Under the pieces are notes generated by a model, which did not search any database, was not told the DNA's origin, and worked only from the letters and a program-made list of their open reading frames with translations. Below, one piece after another: positions 14,324 to 22,772 of a stretch of DNA of 29,351 bases; within the stretch, counting starts at the first letter, position 1; every line of letters begins with the position of its first letter. The stretch covers positions 1-29,351 of the forward strand of contig JAWRJC010000129.1 in NCBI GenBank assembly GCA_040307715.1, given 5' to 3'. Both the position numbers and the translations under genes were made by a program. Source of the DNA: RUG13615 sp040307715. Lineage in GTDB: Bacteria > Bacillota > Clostridia > Peptostreptococcales > Anaerovoracaceae.

Positions 14324-15835
14324 TTACGCGTAATACAGATTTGTCGTCACGTATTCCGGATCGCAGGTCACATCCAGACCAATCGCCTTCAGGCTCTGCT
14401 CGTCGCGGTCGGAAAGGATCGCGGTGCAATGTGCCCGGCACCCGCGCAGATCGCTCAGCTTCTGCGCTGCAGCCTCGGCGGACGGGTTGGTCGCCGCGGA
14501 GATCGTCAGTGCCATCAGGATCTCCTCCACGTTGAGGCTGGTCCGGTCGTGCAGCAGAACCTCTGTTTTGAGTTTCTGGATCTCGTTCAGGACCATCGGC
14601 GAGATCAGATGGATGCCGTCGGAAAGCCCTGCCAGCTTTTTGACCGCGTTCAGAAGGGCTGCCGCCGCCGCGACCATTCGCCTGGAGCTTCTTCCCGTCA
14701 CGATCGTACCGTCCGGCATTTCGAGCGCCATCGCGACCATGTTCTCATATTTCGGATCAATGGCCGCCTTCTCTTCCTGCAACGCGTGCGCGGCTTCGAT
14801 GACCGAACGGTCTTCGACCTTGACGCCCAGTTCGTCCATGAGCAGTTTGCAGCGTTCGACGCTCTGCGGGCCGATCTTGCCTTTCTTGTAATCGCACTGT
14901 GCGATCAGATACCGGCGGATGACCTCCTGACAAGCCGCTTCCCGGCAGACCGCATCGTCTGTGATGCAGAATCCTGCCCGGTTGACGCCCATATCGGTCG
15001 GCGATTTGTATTCGGCTTCCTGTCCTGTGATCTTCTCGATGATCCTCTTCAGGACGGGGAAGACTTCGAGGTCGCGGTTGTAGTTGACCGCTGTCTCGCC
15101 GTACGCTTCCAGGTGGAACGAGTCGATCATGTTGACATCCCTGAGATCCGCGGTCGCCGCCTCGTAGGCGATGTTGACCGGGTGCTTGAGCGGCAGGTTC
15201 CAGATCGGAAAGGTCTCGAACTTCGCGTAGCGCGCTTTCACACCGCGCTTGTTATCGTGGTAGAGCTGCGACAGGCAGGTCGCGAGCTTGCCGCTGCCGC
15301 CGCCGGGGCCGTTGACGACGACCAGCGGCTTGGTGACCTCAATGTACGGGTTGGCGCCGTAGCCCTCTTCACTGACGATCGTATCGACATCCGTAGGATA
15401 GCCCTTCGTGAAGGTGTGCTTGTAGACCCGGATGCCGCGGCGTTCGAGCCTGCGGATGAACATATCCACGATCGGGTTGTCTTCGTACCGGGTAACGACC
15501 ACACTGTTGATCGAAAGGTCCCACTTGCGGAACATATCGATGATGCGGAGCACTTCAAGGTCGTACGTGATGCCGAAATCCTGACGGGTCTTGCTCGTCG
15601 CGATATCGCCCGCGTAGACGCAGATAATGATCTCCGCCTGGTCTTTCATCTTCTGGAGCAGCTTGATCTTGGCATTCTCATCAAAGCCGGGCAGAACGCG
15701 CATCGCGTGCTTGTCCTGGACCAGTTTCCCGCCGAACTCCAGATAGAGCCGCCCTTCCTTTTCGTGGATCCTCTCCAGAATGTAGCGGGACTGCTCTTCG
15801 ATATACTTGTCTGCATCAAATCCGATCTTCTGCAT
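14324..15835 (-). CDS. DUF1846 family protein (UPF0371)
   Basis: The 503-residue product is a full-length member of the DUF1846/UPF0371 family, widespread in Bacillota and Actinomycetota. It starts MQKIGFDADKYIEEQSRYILERI, which is typical. A Gly-rich loop VVNGPGGGSGKLATCLSQLYHD near residues 173-195 resembles a nucleotide-binding P-loop. Structures of the family exist but its reaction is not known to me. AAAGGGAAG lies before the ATG. It is the last of a probable eight-gene operon and starts 42 bases after the DUF1934 gene. No clear intrinsic terminator follows its TAA. Confidence 0.9.
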   Translation of the reverse strand: MQKIGFDADKYIEEQSRYILERIHEKEGRLYLEFGGKLVQDKHAMRVLPGFDENAKIKLLQKMKDQAEIIICVYAGDIATSKTRQDFGITYDLEVLRIIDMFRKWDLSINSVVVTRYEDNPIVDMFIRRLERRGIRVYKHTFTKGYPTDVDTIVSEEGYGANPYIEVTKPLVVVNGPGGGSGKLATCLSQLYHDNKRGVKARYAKFETFPIWNLPLKHPVNIAYEAATADLRDVNMIDSFHLEAYGETAVNYNRDLEVFPVLKRIIEKITGQEAEYKSPTDMGVNRAGFCITDDAVCREAACQEVIRRYLIAQCDYKKGKIGPQSVERCKLLMDELGVKVEDRSVIEAAHALQEEKAAIDPKYENMVAMALEMPDGTIVTGRSSRRMVAAAAALLNAVKKLAGLSDGIHLISPMVLNEIQKLKTEVLLHDRTSLNVEEILMALTISAATNPSAEAAAQKLSDLRGCRAHCTAILSDRDEQSLKAIGLDVTCDPEYVTTNLYYA

Positions 15836-15877
15836 CTCTTCCCTTTCTGTACTACTTCGCAGCGATTGGTCCGTCCG

Positions 15878-16306
15878 TTATGAGCGGACGCTGATCTTCA
15901 GGCGGCTGCGGCCTTCCGCCAGCCCTTTCAGACTGATGTTGTAGTCGATGTCCACATCTCCGCCGTCTTCCATTGTAACATTATTGACCAGTTCATTGGT
16001 GAGGACTTCCATTTCGATCGGACCGAAATCCGTATCGTAGTAGCCCTGGTAGCGCTTGCCCTTCTCGAAATGGATCTCGGTGTCCACCCCGATCGACTTG
16101 CCTCTGCGGGTCATGCGCACTTTGTCGGGTTCCAGCTTGAGCCGCGTCCGGCAGCCCGGCATGCCCGTCAGATAGCTCTCATCGTACGTCAGATAGAGGG
16201 TCCCGTTCCGGTCGTACAGTTTGCCTTCCGTCACGAACTCCATCGCGTCGTCTCCTGTTTCGTCATAGGCGTGCTGTCCGGTGATGGTCAGAACGACTTC
16301 CTTCAT
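15878..16306 (-). CDS. DUF1934 family lipocalin-like beta-barrel protein (YwiB type)
   Basis: The 142-residue protein matches DUF1934. It begins with a strand MKEVVLTITGQH, contains TEGKLYDRNGTLYLTYDES, and ends with a strand-rich half, LVNNVTMEDGGDVDIDYNISL. The pattern of alternating short strands predicts a small calycin/lipocalin-like barrel. It has no signal peptide, so it is cytoplasmic. The function is unknown. Its ATG overlaps the hslO stop as ATGA, which points to coupled translation. Confidence 0.85.
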   Translation of the reverse strand: MKEVVLTITGQHAYDETGDDAMEFVTEGKLYDRNGTLYLTYDESYLTGMPGCRTRLKLEPDKVRMTRRGKSIGVDTEIHFEKGKRYQGYYDTDFGPIEMEVLTNELVNNVTMEDGGDVDIDYNISLKGLAEGRSRLKISVRS

Positions 16307-17229
16307 TGCTTTCCTCCCTCGAGTGTTTTGATAAGACCGGTCAGTTCCTCTCCGGAAAACCGGTACTTGCTGCCGCAGAACTGGCAGCCGAGTTCCGCGC
16401 CGCCGTCTTCTTCCACGAGCCGGCGAAGATCGCCGAGCCCGATCGTGGCGAGTGCGCTTTTCATCTTTTCTCTGCTGCAGTCACACTGCCAGCGGATGTC
16501 CCGGAATCCAAGCGTGCGGGGGTAGTACTGTTCCGGCACGTTGGCAAAGATCCTGTCGCGGAGCGATTCCAGAAGGCCCTCGCCGCCAAGCCCCGCCTGT
16601 TCTCTGGTAAGACGCAGGCTTTCCGTGATGGGCGGCATGCTCCCGAGAAGCGATTCGAGCGCCTCGATCGCCCCCTCCTGCGCACCGGGCAGCATCTGGA
16701 TGAAGAGGCCGCCCGCGCATTCGACGCGGCTGTCCGTCCCGATGCGTACACCAAGCGCGAACGAAGTATTCTGCTGTTCCGATACATAATAGTAAGCCGT
16801 CAGGTCTTCCGCGATCTCCCCGCTGACGAATGCGATCGTTCCGGACCAGGGCTCCTTAAGACCCAGGTCCTTGATGACGGTCAGCTCACCTTCGCCCAGC
16901 GAAGCGCCCACGTCCAGTTTGCCGTTCGCCTTGAGCGGCAGTTCGACGTCCGGGTTCGCAATATAGCCTTTGACCGCGCCGTCGCCGCGCCCCACCGCCA
17001 GGATCTGTCCTGCGGGGCCGTCTCCGCGGAAGTTCACGGTCATGCGGTCGTCTTCCTTTTTGAGGAGCAGGCTCATGATGCCCGTTCCGGTCAGAACACG
17101 GCCGAGGCCCGCCGTCGCCAGCGGGCTCGTATGATGAATGTCCTGTGCAGTCTGCACAAGCGCTGTCGTATCTGTCAGATAGATCCGGTACGAACCGCTG
17201 CGGTCCACACCAACCAATGTATTTGCCAT
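16303..17229 (-). CDS. hslO: Hsp33 redox-regulated chaperone
   Basis: Hsp33 is a holdase chaperone switched on by oxidation and heat through a C-terminal zinc centre. The 308-residue product has the N-terminal domain (MTVNFRGDGPAGQILAVG near 63-80). All four zinc cysteines are present: Cys249 and Cys251 (CDC) and Cys282 and Cys285 (CQFC). Length is normal. AGGAGG lies about 13 bases before the ATG, 21 bases after the pgcA stop. An extra Cys at about 171 is outside the redox centre. Confidence 0.95.
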   Translation of the reverse strand: MANTLVGVDRSGSYRIYLTDTTALVQTAQDIHHTSPLATAGLGRVLTGTGIMSLLLKKEDDRMTVNFRGDGPAGQILAVGRGDGAVKGYIANPDVELPLKANGKLDVGASLGEGELTVIKDLGLKEPWSGTIAFVSGEIAEDLTAYYYVSEQQNTSFALGVRIGTDSRVECAGGLFIQMLPGAQEGAIEALESLLGSMPPITESLRLTREQAGLGGEGLLESLRDRIFANVPEQYYPRTLGFRDIRWQCDCSREKMKSALATIGLGDLRRLVEEDGGAELGCQFCGSKYRFSGEELTGLIKTLEGGKQ

Positions 17230-17250
17230 ACCTTGGGAATGCCTCCTGTC

Positions 17251-18909
17251 TTACATTTCTTCTTCCATGATCCGGCCGACGATGTCCTCCTGCTCGTCGA
17301 GCAGTTTGCGGACATCCTCTTTCGTCTCCGCCCGTGCGAACACGTAAGCCTTGATCTTCGGCTCCGTCCCGGACGGACGGATGATCGTCTTCTCGCAGTC
17401 GCTGCGCGAGAATTCCAGCACGTCCGCCTTCGGCAGATCGCCGATGCCGTCCAGGTAGTCCAGTACTGCGAAGTCCTCCGGGAAGAACGCCTCTTTGTTC
17501 TCCCGCAGTTCCTTCATGATGCGCTGCATCTTCGCCGCGCCTTTCATCCCCTCAAAGGTGAAGCCGCGCGTCTCTTCGCGCATGTATCCGTATTCTTCGT
17601 AGATATCCCAGAGCGCGTCCGTCAGGTCCATGCCGCGGCTTTTGTAAAAGCCCGCCATCTGCGCGATCAGCACAGCCGCGCTGACGCCGTCTTTGTCCCG
17701 GACGTGCGATGCTGCCAGGTAGCCGTTGCCCTCTTCAAACCCGAAGAGGAACCGCTCTCCAAGATCGTCCATCTTCTGCCCGATGTACTTGAATCCCGTC
17801 AGCGTCGTTTCCACGCGGACGCCGTACTTTTCGCAGATCTTGTCGATCAGCGGGCTTGAAACGATCGACCGCACCATGACCGGGTCCTTCGGCAGATCGC
17901 GGTTGGCGCACAGATACTGGCAGAGCAGGATGCCGATCTGGTTGCCGGTCGGATACCAGTAACGGCCGTCCGACACGCGTACCGCGACGCCGACGCGGTC
18001 GCAGTCCGGATCGGTAGCCAGGACCAGATCGCCGCGTACCTTGTCGCAGATCCGCGTCCCCTCGGCGAATACATCGATCCGCTCGGGGTTGGGGATCGGG
18101 CAGCCGGGGAACGTGCCGTCCGGCGTCTCCTGGGATTTGACTTTATAAAGATGCCCCACGCCCGCCTTGAGCAGCGTGTGCGTCACGAACCGGTTGCCGG
18201 TCCCGTGCAGGGGCGAGTAGACCACCGTCAGCAGCTCTGTCCCGCCGGCGGGCAGGGACTGCCGGAGCGCTTCCTCCATATACTCGTCCAGAACACTGTC
18301 GTCGATGTACCGGAACAGCGGGGAGGACGTCAGCCCGAACGCCAGTCCTCTGATCTCCTGGAAATAGCCGAGGCGCTCGATCCGTTCCATGATCAGGCGC
18401 GGTGCGTCGCCCACGATCTGGCATCCATTTTCGTCGTAGACCTTATACCCATTGTATTCTTTCGGGTTGTGGCTCGCGGTGATCATGATGCCCAGCGTGA
18501 GTCCGAGCCGGCGGATCGCATAGGAAAGCGACGCCACCGGGGAGATCTCTCTGTACATGAAGACCCGGATCCCGTTGGCGCACAGAACGCGCGCGGTGAC
18601 TTCGGCAAATTTTTTGGAATTGATGCGGCTGTCGTAAGCGATGGCGCAGGATGGTCCGTTCTCGCCTGCCGGCAGACTGTTGAGATAGTCCGCCACCCCC
18701 TGGGTCGCGCGGGCGACGACATGCACGTTCATCCCGGTCGTGCCGGGGCCCATCTTGCCGCGGATGCCGGACGTGCCAAAAGAGAGGTCTTTATAGAAAA
18801 GGTCCTCGATCGCTTCGTCGTCCTCCGCAACAGCGAGCAGTTCCCTGCGCAGCTCTTCGTCCAGATCTCTCTGGCGCAGCCATTCTTCGTATTTTTCTCT
18901 GCTGGTCAT
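17251..18909 (-). CDS. pgcA: Phosphoglucomutase / phosphomannomutase
   Basis: The 552-residue protein belongs to the alpha-D-phosphohexomutase superfamily and interconverts hexose 1- and 6-phosphates for wall and glycan precursors. Domain 1 has the phospho-Ser at residue 146 in TASHNPKEYNGYKVY. Domain 2 has the metal loop DPDCDRVG, domain 3 has the sugar loop FEEGNGYL, and domain 4 has the phosphate loop RPSGTEPKIK. The length and N-terminus (YEEWL, then FGTSGIRGKMGPGTTGMN) match the long Bacillus-type PgcA. The ATG directly follows the TAA of the GntR gene, with GAGG upstream inside that gene. Confidence 0.94.
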   Translation of the reverse strand: MTSREKYEEWLRQRDLDEELRRELLAVAEDDEAIEDLFYKDLSFGTSGIRGKMGPGTTGMNVHVVARATQGVADYLNSLPAGENGPSCAIAYDSRINSKKFAEVTARVLCANGIRVFMYREISPVASLSYAIRRLGLTLGIMITASHNPKEYNGYKVYDENGCQIVGDAPRLIMERIERLGYFQEIRGLAFGLTSSPLFRYIDDSVLDEYMEEALRQSLPAGGTELLTVVYSPLHGTGNRFVTHTLLKAGVGHLYKVKSQETPDGTFPGCPIPNPERIDVFAEGTRICDKVRGDLVLATDPDCDRVGVAVRVSDGRYWYPTGNQIGILLCQYLCANRDLPKDPVMVRSIVSSPLIDKICEKYGVRVETTLTGFKYIGQKMDDLGERFLFGFEEGNGYLAASHVRDKDGVSAAVLIAQMAGFYKSRGMDLTDALWDIYEEYGYMREETRGFTFEGMKGAAKMQRIMKELRENKEAFFPEDFAVLDYLDGIGDLPKADVLEFSRSDCEKTIIRPSGTEPKIKAYVFARAETKEDVRKLLDEQEDIVGRIMEEEM

Positions 18910-19584
18910 TTAATTGGCCTCACGGCGGTTCTTATCCGGGTTGCGGGTCAGTTCGATGATGTCTTTCATGTGATCGTCGCTGGCCTGCCGCGCCCGGTCG
19001 GGGTCGCCCGCGAAGATGGCATCCACGATCGCCTTGTGCTGGTCGGGGACTTTGATGAATTTCTCAAAACTATCGTAATACAGATAGCGGAAACGCAGCA
19101 CGAGCTCATACAACTGATCGATGACGTTGACGAGGATCTTGTTCTTGCTCCCCTTGACGATCAGCGAGTGGAAGTCCGTATCGAACTTGATCAGATCCAC
19201 CGTGCTGCCCTCTTTGACCGCCTCGTTGTACAGATGCTCGACTTTGCGCAGTTCCTGCTTTTCTTCGTCTGTCATATACAGTGCTGCCCGGTAGGCTGCA
19301 AATCCTTCCAGATTTTCGCGCAGTTCGAGGATCTCGAGCATGTCTTCCATTGAAACGCGGGAAACATACGCGCCGCGCCGCGGCTCGATGACGACCAGCC
19401 CTTCTTTCTCGAGTTTGTGGATCGCCTCCCGGATCGGCGTTCTCGAAACACCCATCTGTTCGGCCATCTCGACTTCCATGAGCCGGGTGCCGGGCACGAT
19501 GGTGCCGCGCAGGATCTGCATTTTCAATTCTTCATATACGATCTCCCGCAGTGGCCGGTGGCTCTTGATGCCCAGTTCAAACAT
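18910..19584 (-). CDS. GntR-family regulator, FadR subfamily with FCD domain
   Basis: The 224-residue protein has an N-terminal winged helix (about 10-75; SRTPIREAIHKLEKEGLV is the recognition region). A C-terminal all-helical FCD ligand domain follows from about 85. The metal/ligand residues expected for FCD proteins are visible as the Asp and His of FDTDFHSLIV, the His of QHKAIVDAI and the His of DDHMKDI. The family usually binds a small carboxylate and represses neighbouring genes. AAGGAGG precedes the ATG. It starts 40 bases after ispE, an order often seen in Clostridia, but its target and ligand are unknown. Confidence 0.92.
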   Translation of the reverse strand: MFELGIKSHRPLREIVYEELKMQILRGTIVPGTRLMEVEMAEQMGVSRTPIREAIHKLEKEGLVVIEPRRGAYVSRVSMEDMLEILELRENLEGFAAYRAALYMTDEEKQELRKVEHLYNEAVKEGSTVDLIKFDTDFHSLIVKGSKNKILVNVIDQLYELVLRFRYLYYDSFEKFIKVPDQHKAIVDAIFAGDPDRARQASDDHMKDIIELTRNPDKNRREAN

Positions 19585-19623
19585 GATGCCCTCCTTCTTC
19601 TCGATGCTGCGGTGCGCGGGGCG

Positions 19624-20637
19624 TTACACGATCGTCCTTGTCAGGATCACCTGTGCGTCCATGCCCTGCAGCGCATGATATGCCCGCCGCACTTCCTCCG
19701 CCTCCGGGGCGATAAGGAAAACGGTGGGGCCGCTGCCGCTCATCAGAGCGACACCGTTTTCGATACATTCTTGTATTTTGCATTTTGTATACGCAACCTC
19801 ATGATACCGCTTGAGCGTGTAAAGTTCAAGGGTGTTGCCCATTTTTGAACAGGCGCTGAAGAGGTCATGTTTGTTTAATGCAAGAACGACCGCATCGATA
19901 TCCGGGCGTTTCGCGGCCGGGTCCGGGACGGCTGCAGAGGCCTCTCCGGCTGCGCCGTATCCCAGGATCGCGTCGATGCCTTCGTAGGCGTCTTTTGTGG
20001 AAACGCCGATCGGCGGTTTGACCAGAAGAAGGTGGGCGTCCACCGGCGGCAGGACGGTGATCTTTGTCCCCGTGCCTTCGCCGAGTGCGCAGGCAGCTGC
20101 CAGCGGGTCGTCTGCCATGCCGAGCACTTCGTTGACGCGGGCGGCGCCCATCACGGCGAACGGCACGTCCGCGCCGAGGCGCGCACCGGCCGCAAGCAGC
20201 TCCGCCAGATCAAAACCGGCTTCCCACAGCGCATTGCATCCGAGCAGGACAGCCGCGCCGTCGGCACTGCCGCCGGCCAGCCCTGCAGCCATCGGAATAT
20301 GCTTCTCGATCCGGATGGTGAGTTCCCCGCGCGGGACCTCTCTGCCCTTCTCCTTCATCGCGGCAGCGAGCACCGCCGCCGCTTTCCAGGCGAGGTTGTG
20401 CGCGTCGCAGGGAACGGACGGATCATCACAATACAGACGGATCCGGAACGGCAACGAAGCATTCTCCGTGTCCGGCGCGGTGCCGGCCGGCGCTTTACGC
20501 CATTCCAAAATAACAAGATCATGCAGCTCGATGAGCTGCATGATCAGTCTGACATCGTGATACCCGTCAGGCCTCTTTGCGAGTACGTCCAGGGATGGAT
20601 TGATCTTGGCGTGGGCTTTCAGGGTGATCGTTTGCAT
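19624..20637 (-). CDS. ispE: 4-diphosphocytidyl-2-C-methyl-D-erythritol kinase
   Basis: IspE phosphorylates CDP-methylerythritol in the non-mevalonate isoprenoid pathway. The 337-residue protein has the GHMP-kinase features: AHAKINPSLDV at 8-18 with Lys11, the ATP-binding PMAAGLAGGSADGA at 115-128 with Asp126, and the C-terminal MSGSGPTVF. It is about 45 residues longer than usual. Extra segments are visible near 46-66 and around the Ala-rich part at 225-250. AGAGGAG lies just before the ATG. The coding region holds a strong perfect hairpin at 20517-20545. Confidence 0.95.
   Translation of the reverse strand: MQTITLKAHAKINPSLDVLAKRPDGYHDVRLIMQLIELHDLVILEWRKAPAGTAPDTENASLPFRIRLYCDDPSVPCDAHNLAWKAAAVLAAAMKEKGREVPRGELTIRIEKHIPMAAGLAGGSADGAAVLLGCNALWEAGFDLAELLAAGARLGADVPFAVMGAARVNEVLGMADDPLAAACALGEGTGTKITVLPPVDAHLLLVKPPIGVSTKDAYEGIDAILGYGAAGEASAAVPDPAAKRPDIDAVVLALNKHDLFSACSKMGNTLELYTLKRYHEVAYTKCKIQECIENGVALMSGSGPTVFLIAPEAEEVRRAYHALQGMDAQVILTRTIV
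20517..20545. repeat. Perfect 13-bp inverted repeat inside ispE
   Basis: The arms 20517-20529 and 20533-20545 are exact complements separated by only 3 bases, encoding about residues 31-41 of IspE. This is far above what coding sequence usually gives and could form a stable hairpin in the mRNA about 90 bases after the start codon. Confidence 0.9.
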
Positions 20638-20659
20638 GTTGGCTCCTCTTACCGGCGTA

Positions 20660-21463
20660 TCAGTGTTTCGGCGCTTTGTAGCCGCTGCCTGCCTCGGAGA
20701 TCGGACGCGGACGCGGAACGCGCAGATTGTCGTTCTTGACCTCTTCGGCTTCTTCCTCGTCTTCCTTATCGCGGCGGGCCTTCTTAGCCTCTTTTGCTTC
20801 TTTCGCCTCGAACTTTTCTTTCTTTTTCTTTTCCTCGGCGACGATATCTTCTACGCTCTTGCCGGTGCGTTTCGCTTCTTTATACGGATTGACCGCTTCA
20901 TAGCCGGTCTTCTTTTTGCCCTCTTCCGTTTTCTTCTTCGCGTCGCGCATCGTGAAGAACAGCATACCGCCGATCATGGCGACCATCATACCCATGGAGA
21001 TCATCATGGAATTGCGCGGGTTGAGCGTGGTGAACTTGACGGTATACGGCTCAGCCAGTTCGTTGCCGCTCACCGCGACGAACCCTTCATCGATCGTCAG
21101 GGTGTATTCCGAATTGCCCTTGATATCTGTCTTCGAGTTGTTGGGATCGGCAAGCACCAGCATAACGGTGGGATCCTCCGCGCTGAAGACGACCTGCGTC
21201 GGCACCTTCTTGCCGTTTTCGTCTTTCATCGTACATTTGCCGATGTTGCCCGGCGCGTTGTCCGTGCTGTAGATCTCTTCCGAGAAGAAGACTTTGACGC
21301 CCATGTTCTCGATCGCCATGCCGGTGTCGCCGTCCTTCGGCGTCGTCGATACAACTTCGAGACTGCTCTTCGCGCCGAATGCGGTGACCGTCATCGCACC
21401 TGCCAGGATCAGTGCCAGAACCAGGATCGCGCCGATGCGCTTTGCCCTATGTTCCCTCTTCAT
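20660..21463 (-). CDS. Membrane-anchored Ig-like (Big_5/SbsA type) domain protein
   Basis: The 267-residue product begins with a signal sequence (MKREHRAKR, hydrophobic core, AFGA). An Ig-like domain of the SbsA/Big_5 type follows at about 32-148 (VSTTPKDGDTGMAIENMGVKVFFSEEI ... EYTLTIDEGFVAVSGNELAEPYTVKFTT). A Met-rich membrane helix lies near 152-172. After it comes a cytoplasmic tail of about 95 residues, extremely rich in Lys and Glu, probably a charged coiled coil. This topology would link the outside of the membrane to a cytoplasmic partner. The function is unknown. AAAGGAGG lies 11 bases before the ATG. It sits 16 bases after tadA and 22 before ispE in one operon. Confidence 0.8.
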   Translation of the reverse strand: MKREHRAKRIGAILVLALILAGAMTVTAFGAKSSLEVVSTTPKDGDTGMAIENMGVKVFFSEEIYSTDNAPGNIGKCTMKDENGKKVPTQVVFSAEDPTVMLVLADPNNSKTDIKGNSEYTLTIDEGFVAVSGNELAEPYTVKFTTLNPRNSMMISMGMMVAMIGGMLFFTMRDAKKKTEEGKKKTGYEAVNPYKEAKRTGKSVEDIVAEEKKKKEKFEAKEAKEAKKARRDKEDEEEAEEVKNDNLRVPRPRPISEAGSGYKAPKH

Positions 21464-21479
21464 ATTAGTATTGCCTCCT

Positions 21480-21968
21480 TTAGGACCGCCTTTCCGGCCG
21501 GTCTTCCTTCCGTTTTCTCACCCGCGTCTTTCTGAGCGCGGCGAAGAAATCGCGGATCAATTGACTGCACGTCTGTTCCATCATGCCCCGGCGCACCTTG
21601 ACGCGGTGGTTGAGCCGGTCGTCCTCCACGATGTCGTAGAGCGAACCGCACGCCCCGGTCTTCGGATCTGCCGCGCCGTAGATCAGTTCCTCGATCCTGG
21701 CCAGCACGATGGCCCCTGCGCACATCGAACAAGGCTCCAGTGTCACGTACATCCGGCAGCCGGTAAGCCGCTCGTGTCCGGTCTTCCGGACCGCCTCGCG
21801 GATCGCCAGCATTTCCGCATGCGCTGACGGGTCATGGTCCGCCTCGACACAGTTGTGTCCGCGGCCGATGATCTCTTCGTCTTTTACGATGACACAGCCG
21901 ATCGGTACATCGCCTGCCTCACCTGCCATTGCCGCCTCTTTCAGGGCCTCGATCATGTACTTTTCCAT
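21480..21968 (-). CDS. tadA: tRNA-specific adenosine deaminase
   Basis: TadA converts A34 to inosine in the tRNA-Arg anticodon. The 162-residue protein has the zinc-deaminase motifs: HAEMLAI at 50-56 (zinc His50, catalytic Glu52) and PCSMCAGA at 79-86 (zinc Cys80, Cys83). The start at the ATG 21966-21968 gives the family N-terminus MEKYMIEALKEA. A longer frame upstream would need a TTG start and has no ribosome site. The chosen ATG also lacks a good Shine-Dalgarno. With the -10 element at 21979-21984, the message would have a leader of only a few bases. The C-terminal Arg/Lys-rich tail is about 15 residues long. Confidence 0.94.
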   Translation of the reverse strand: MEKYMIEALKEAAMAGEAGDVPIGCVIVKDEEIIGRGHNCVEADHDPSAHAEMLAIREAVRKTGHERLTGCRMYVTLEPCSMCAGAIVLARIEELIYGAADPKTGACGSLYDIVEDDRLNHRVKVRRGMMEQTCSQLIRDFFAALRKTRVRKRKEDRPERRS

Positions 21969-21978
21969 ACGCCCAACA

Positions 21979-22007
21979 ATAGTATCACAATTCGGGACCG
22001 TGTTCAA
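21979..22007 (-). promoter_or_regulatory. Promoter of the tadA-to-DUF1846 operon
   Basis: TTGAAC (22002-22007) and TACTAT (21979-21984) on the minus strand are 17 bases apart, with an extended TGA before the -10. Only 10 bases separate TACTAT from the tadA ATG, so the transcript should be nearly leaderless. Confidence 0.65.
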
Positions 22008-22036
22008 GAATTAACAGAGAACCGTTCCTCCTCTGC

Positions 22037-22065
22037 TTGAAAAAGCCACCCGCCGGTAGTATGAT
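22037..22065 (+). promoter_or_regulatory. Promoter of cvpA
   Basis: TTGAAA (22037-22042) and TATGAT (22060-22065) are 17 bases apart. The start site should lie about 24 bases before the ATG. It is back to back with the tadA promoter, the two -35 elements being 29 bases apart. Confidence 0.7.
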
Positions 22066-22095
22066 AATCGCGAATTACCATGAAAGGAACGGATT

Positions 22096-22737
22096 ATGCT
22101 GCTCGACATCCTCGTTTTACTGATCATCATACTGGCAGGTGTCCTGGGCTACCGCAAGGGGTTCGTCCACACGCTGATCCACACGGTCGGCTGGGTCGGC
22201 GCGGTCGTGATCGCCTACCTGATGATCCCGTACGGGATTTCCTACGCAAAAAATAATACCGGTCTGTACGACTGGCTTCACGGTGTCGTCGAAAAAAAGT
22301 TTGACGTATCTCTTAATGCGATCGATGTCACGACCAACAGTCTGCCCGACAGCATTTCTTCCGTGATCGACGACTACTCCACCGATATCATCAACGGGAT
22401 CTCCGATCAGATCACCCAGATCTTCGGAACGATCCTGGTCTTTGTCATCCTGTTCTTCCTCGTGAAGATCCTGCTGTGGGTCATCCTTCACTTCTTCTCC
22501 AAAGATTACAACGACGGATTCACCAACTTTGCGGACGGGCTGTTCGGTATGCTGTTCGGTTTCCTGCGCGGCGCCATCCTGGTGCTGGTCCTGCTGGCCG
22601 CCATGCTGCCGCTGATCAACGTCATGTCAACAGGGATGACGGAGGCGCTCACCAGCCAGCTCGCGCACTCCCACATCGCGGGACACATGTATAATGAAAA
22701 CTTTATCCTGATGCTGCTCCAGACGCACTTCGGCTGA
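22096..22737 (+). CDS. CvpA family membrane protein
   Basis: The 213-residue protein has the CvpA-type N-terminus, DILVLLIIILAGVLGYRKGF, followed by a helix HTLIHTVGWVGAVVIAYLMIPYG. A soluble segment of about 60 residues comes next, then two more helices (about 112-134 and 150-180) with DGLFGMLFGFLRGAI between them, a conserved CvpA block. CvpA was named from colicin V production and has been linked to envelope stress; the Bacillus relative is YshB. AAGGAA lies before the ATG. It is a single-gene unit, convergent with the sortase gene 35 bases away, with no intrinsic terminator visible between them. Confidence 0.87.
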   Translation: MLLDILVLLIIILAGVLGYRKGFVHTLIHTVGWVGAVVIAYLMIPYGISYAKNNTGLYDWLHGVVEKKFDVSLNAIDVTTNSLPDSISSVIDDYSTDIINGISDQITQIFGTILVFVILFFLVKILLWVILHFFSKDYNDGFTNFADGLFGMLFGFLRGAILVLVLLAAMLPLINVMSTGMTEALTSQLAHSHIAGHMYNENFILMLLQTHFG

Positions 22738-22772
22738 GCCGCTGCTCCCGCTGCCGCGCTTCGTGTGCCGGA

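Noticed and set aside
22008..22036. Searched for a Rex-type or other operator between the divergent tadA and cvpA promoters
   Set aside because: No dyad or repeat of useful length was found in this gap.
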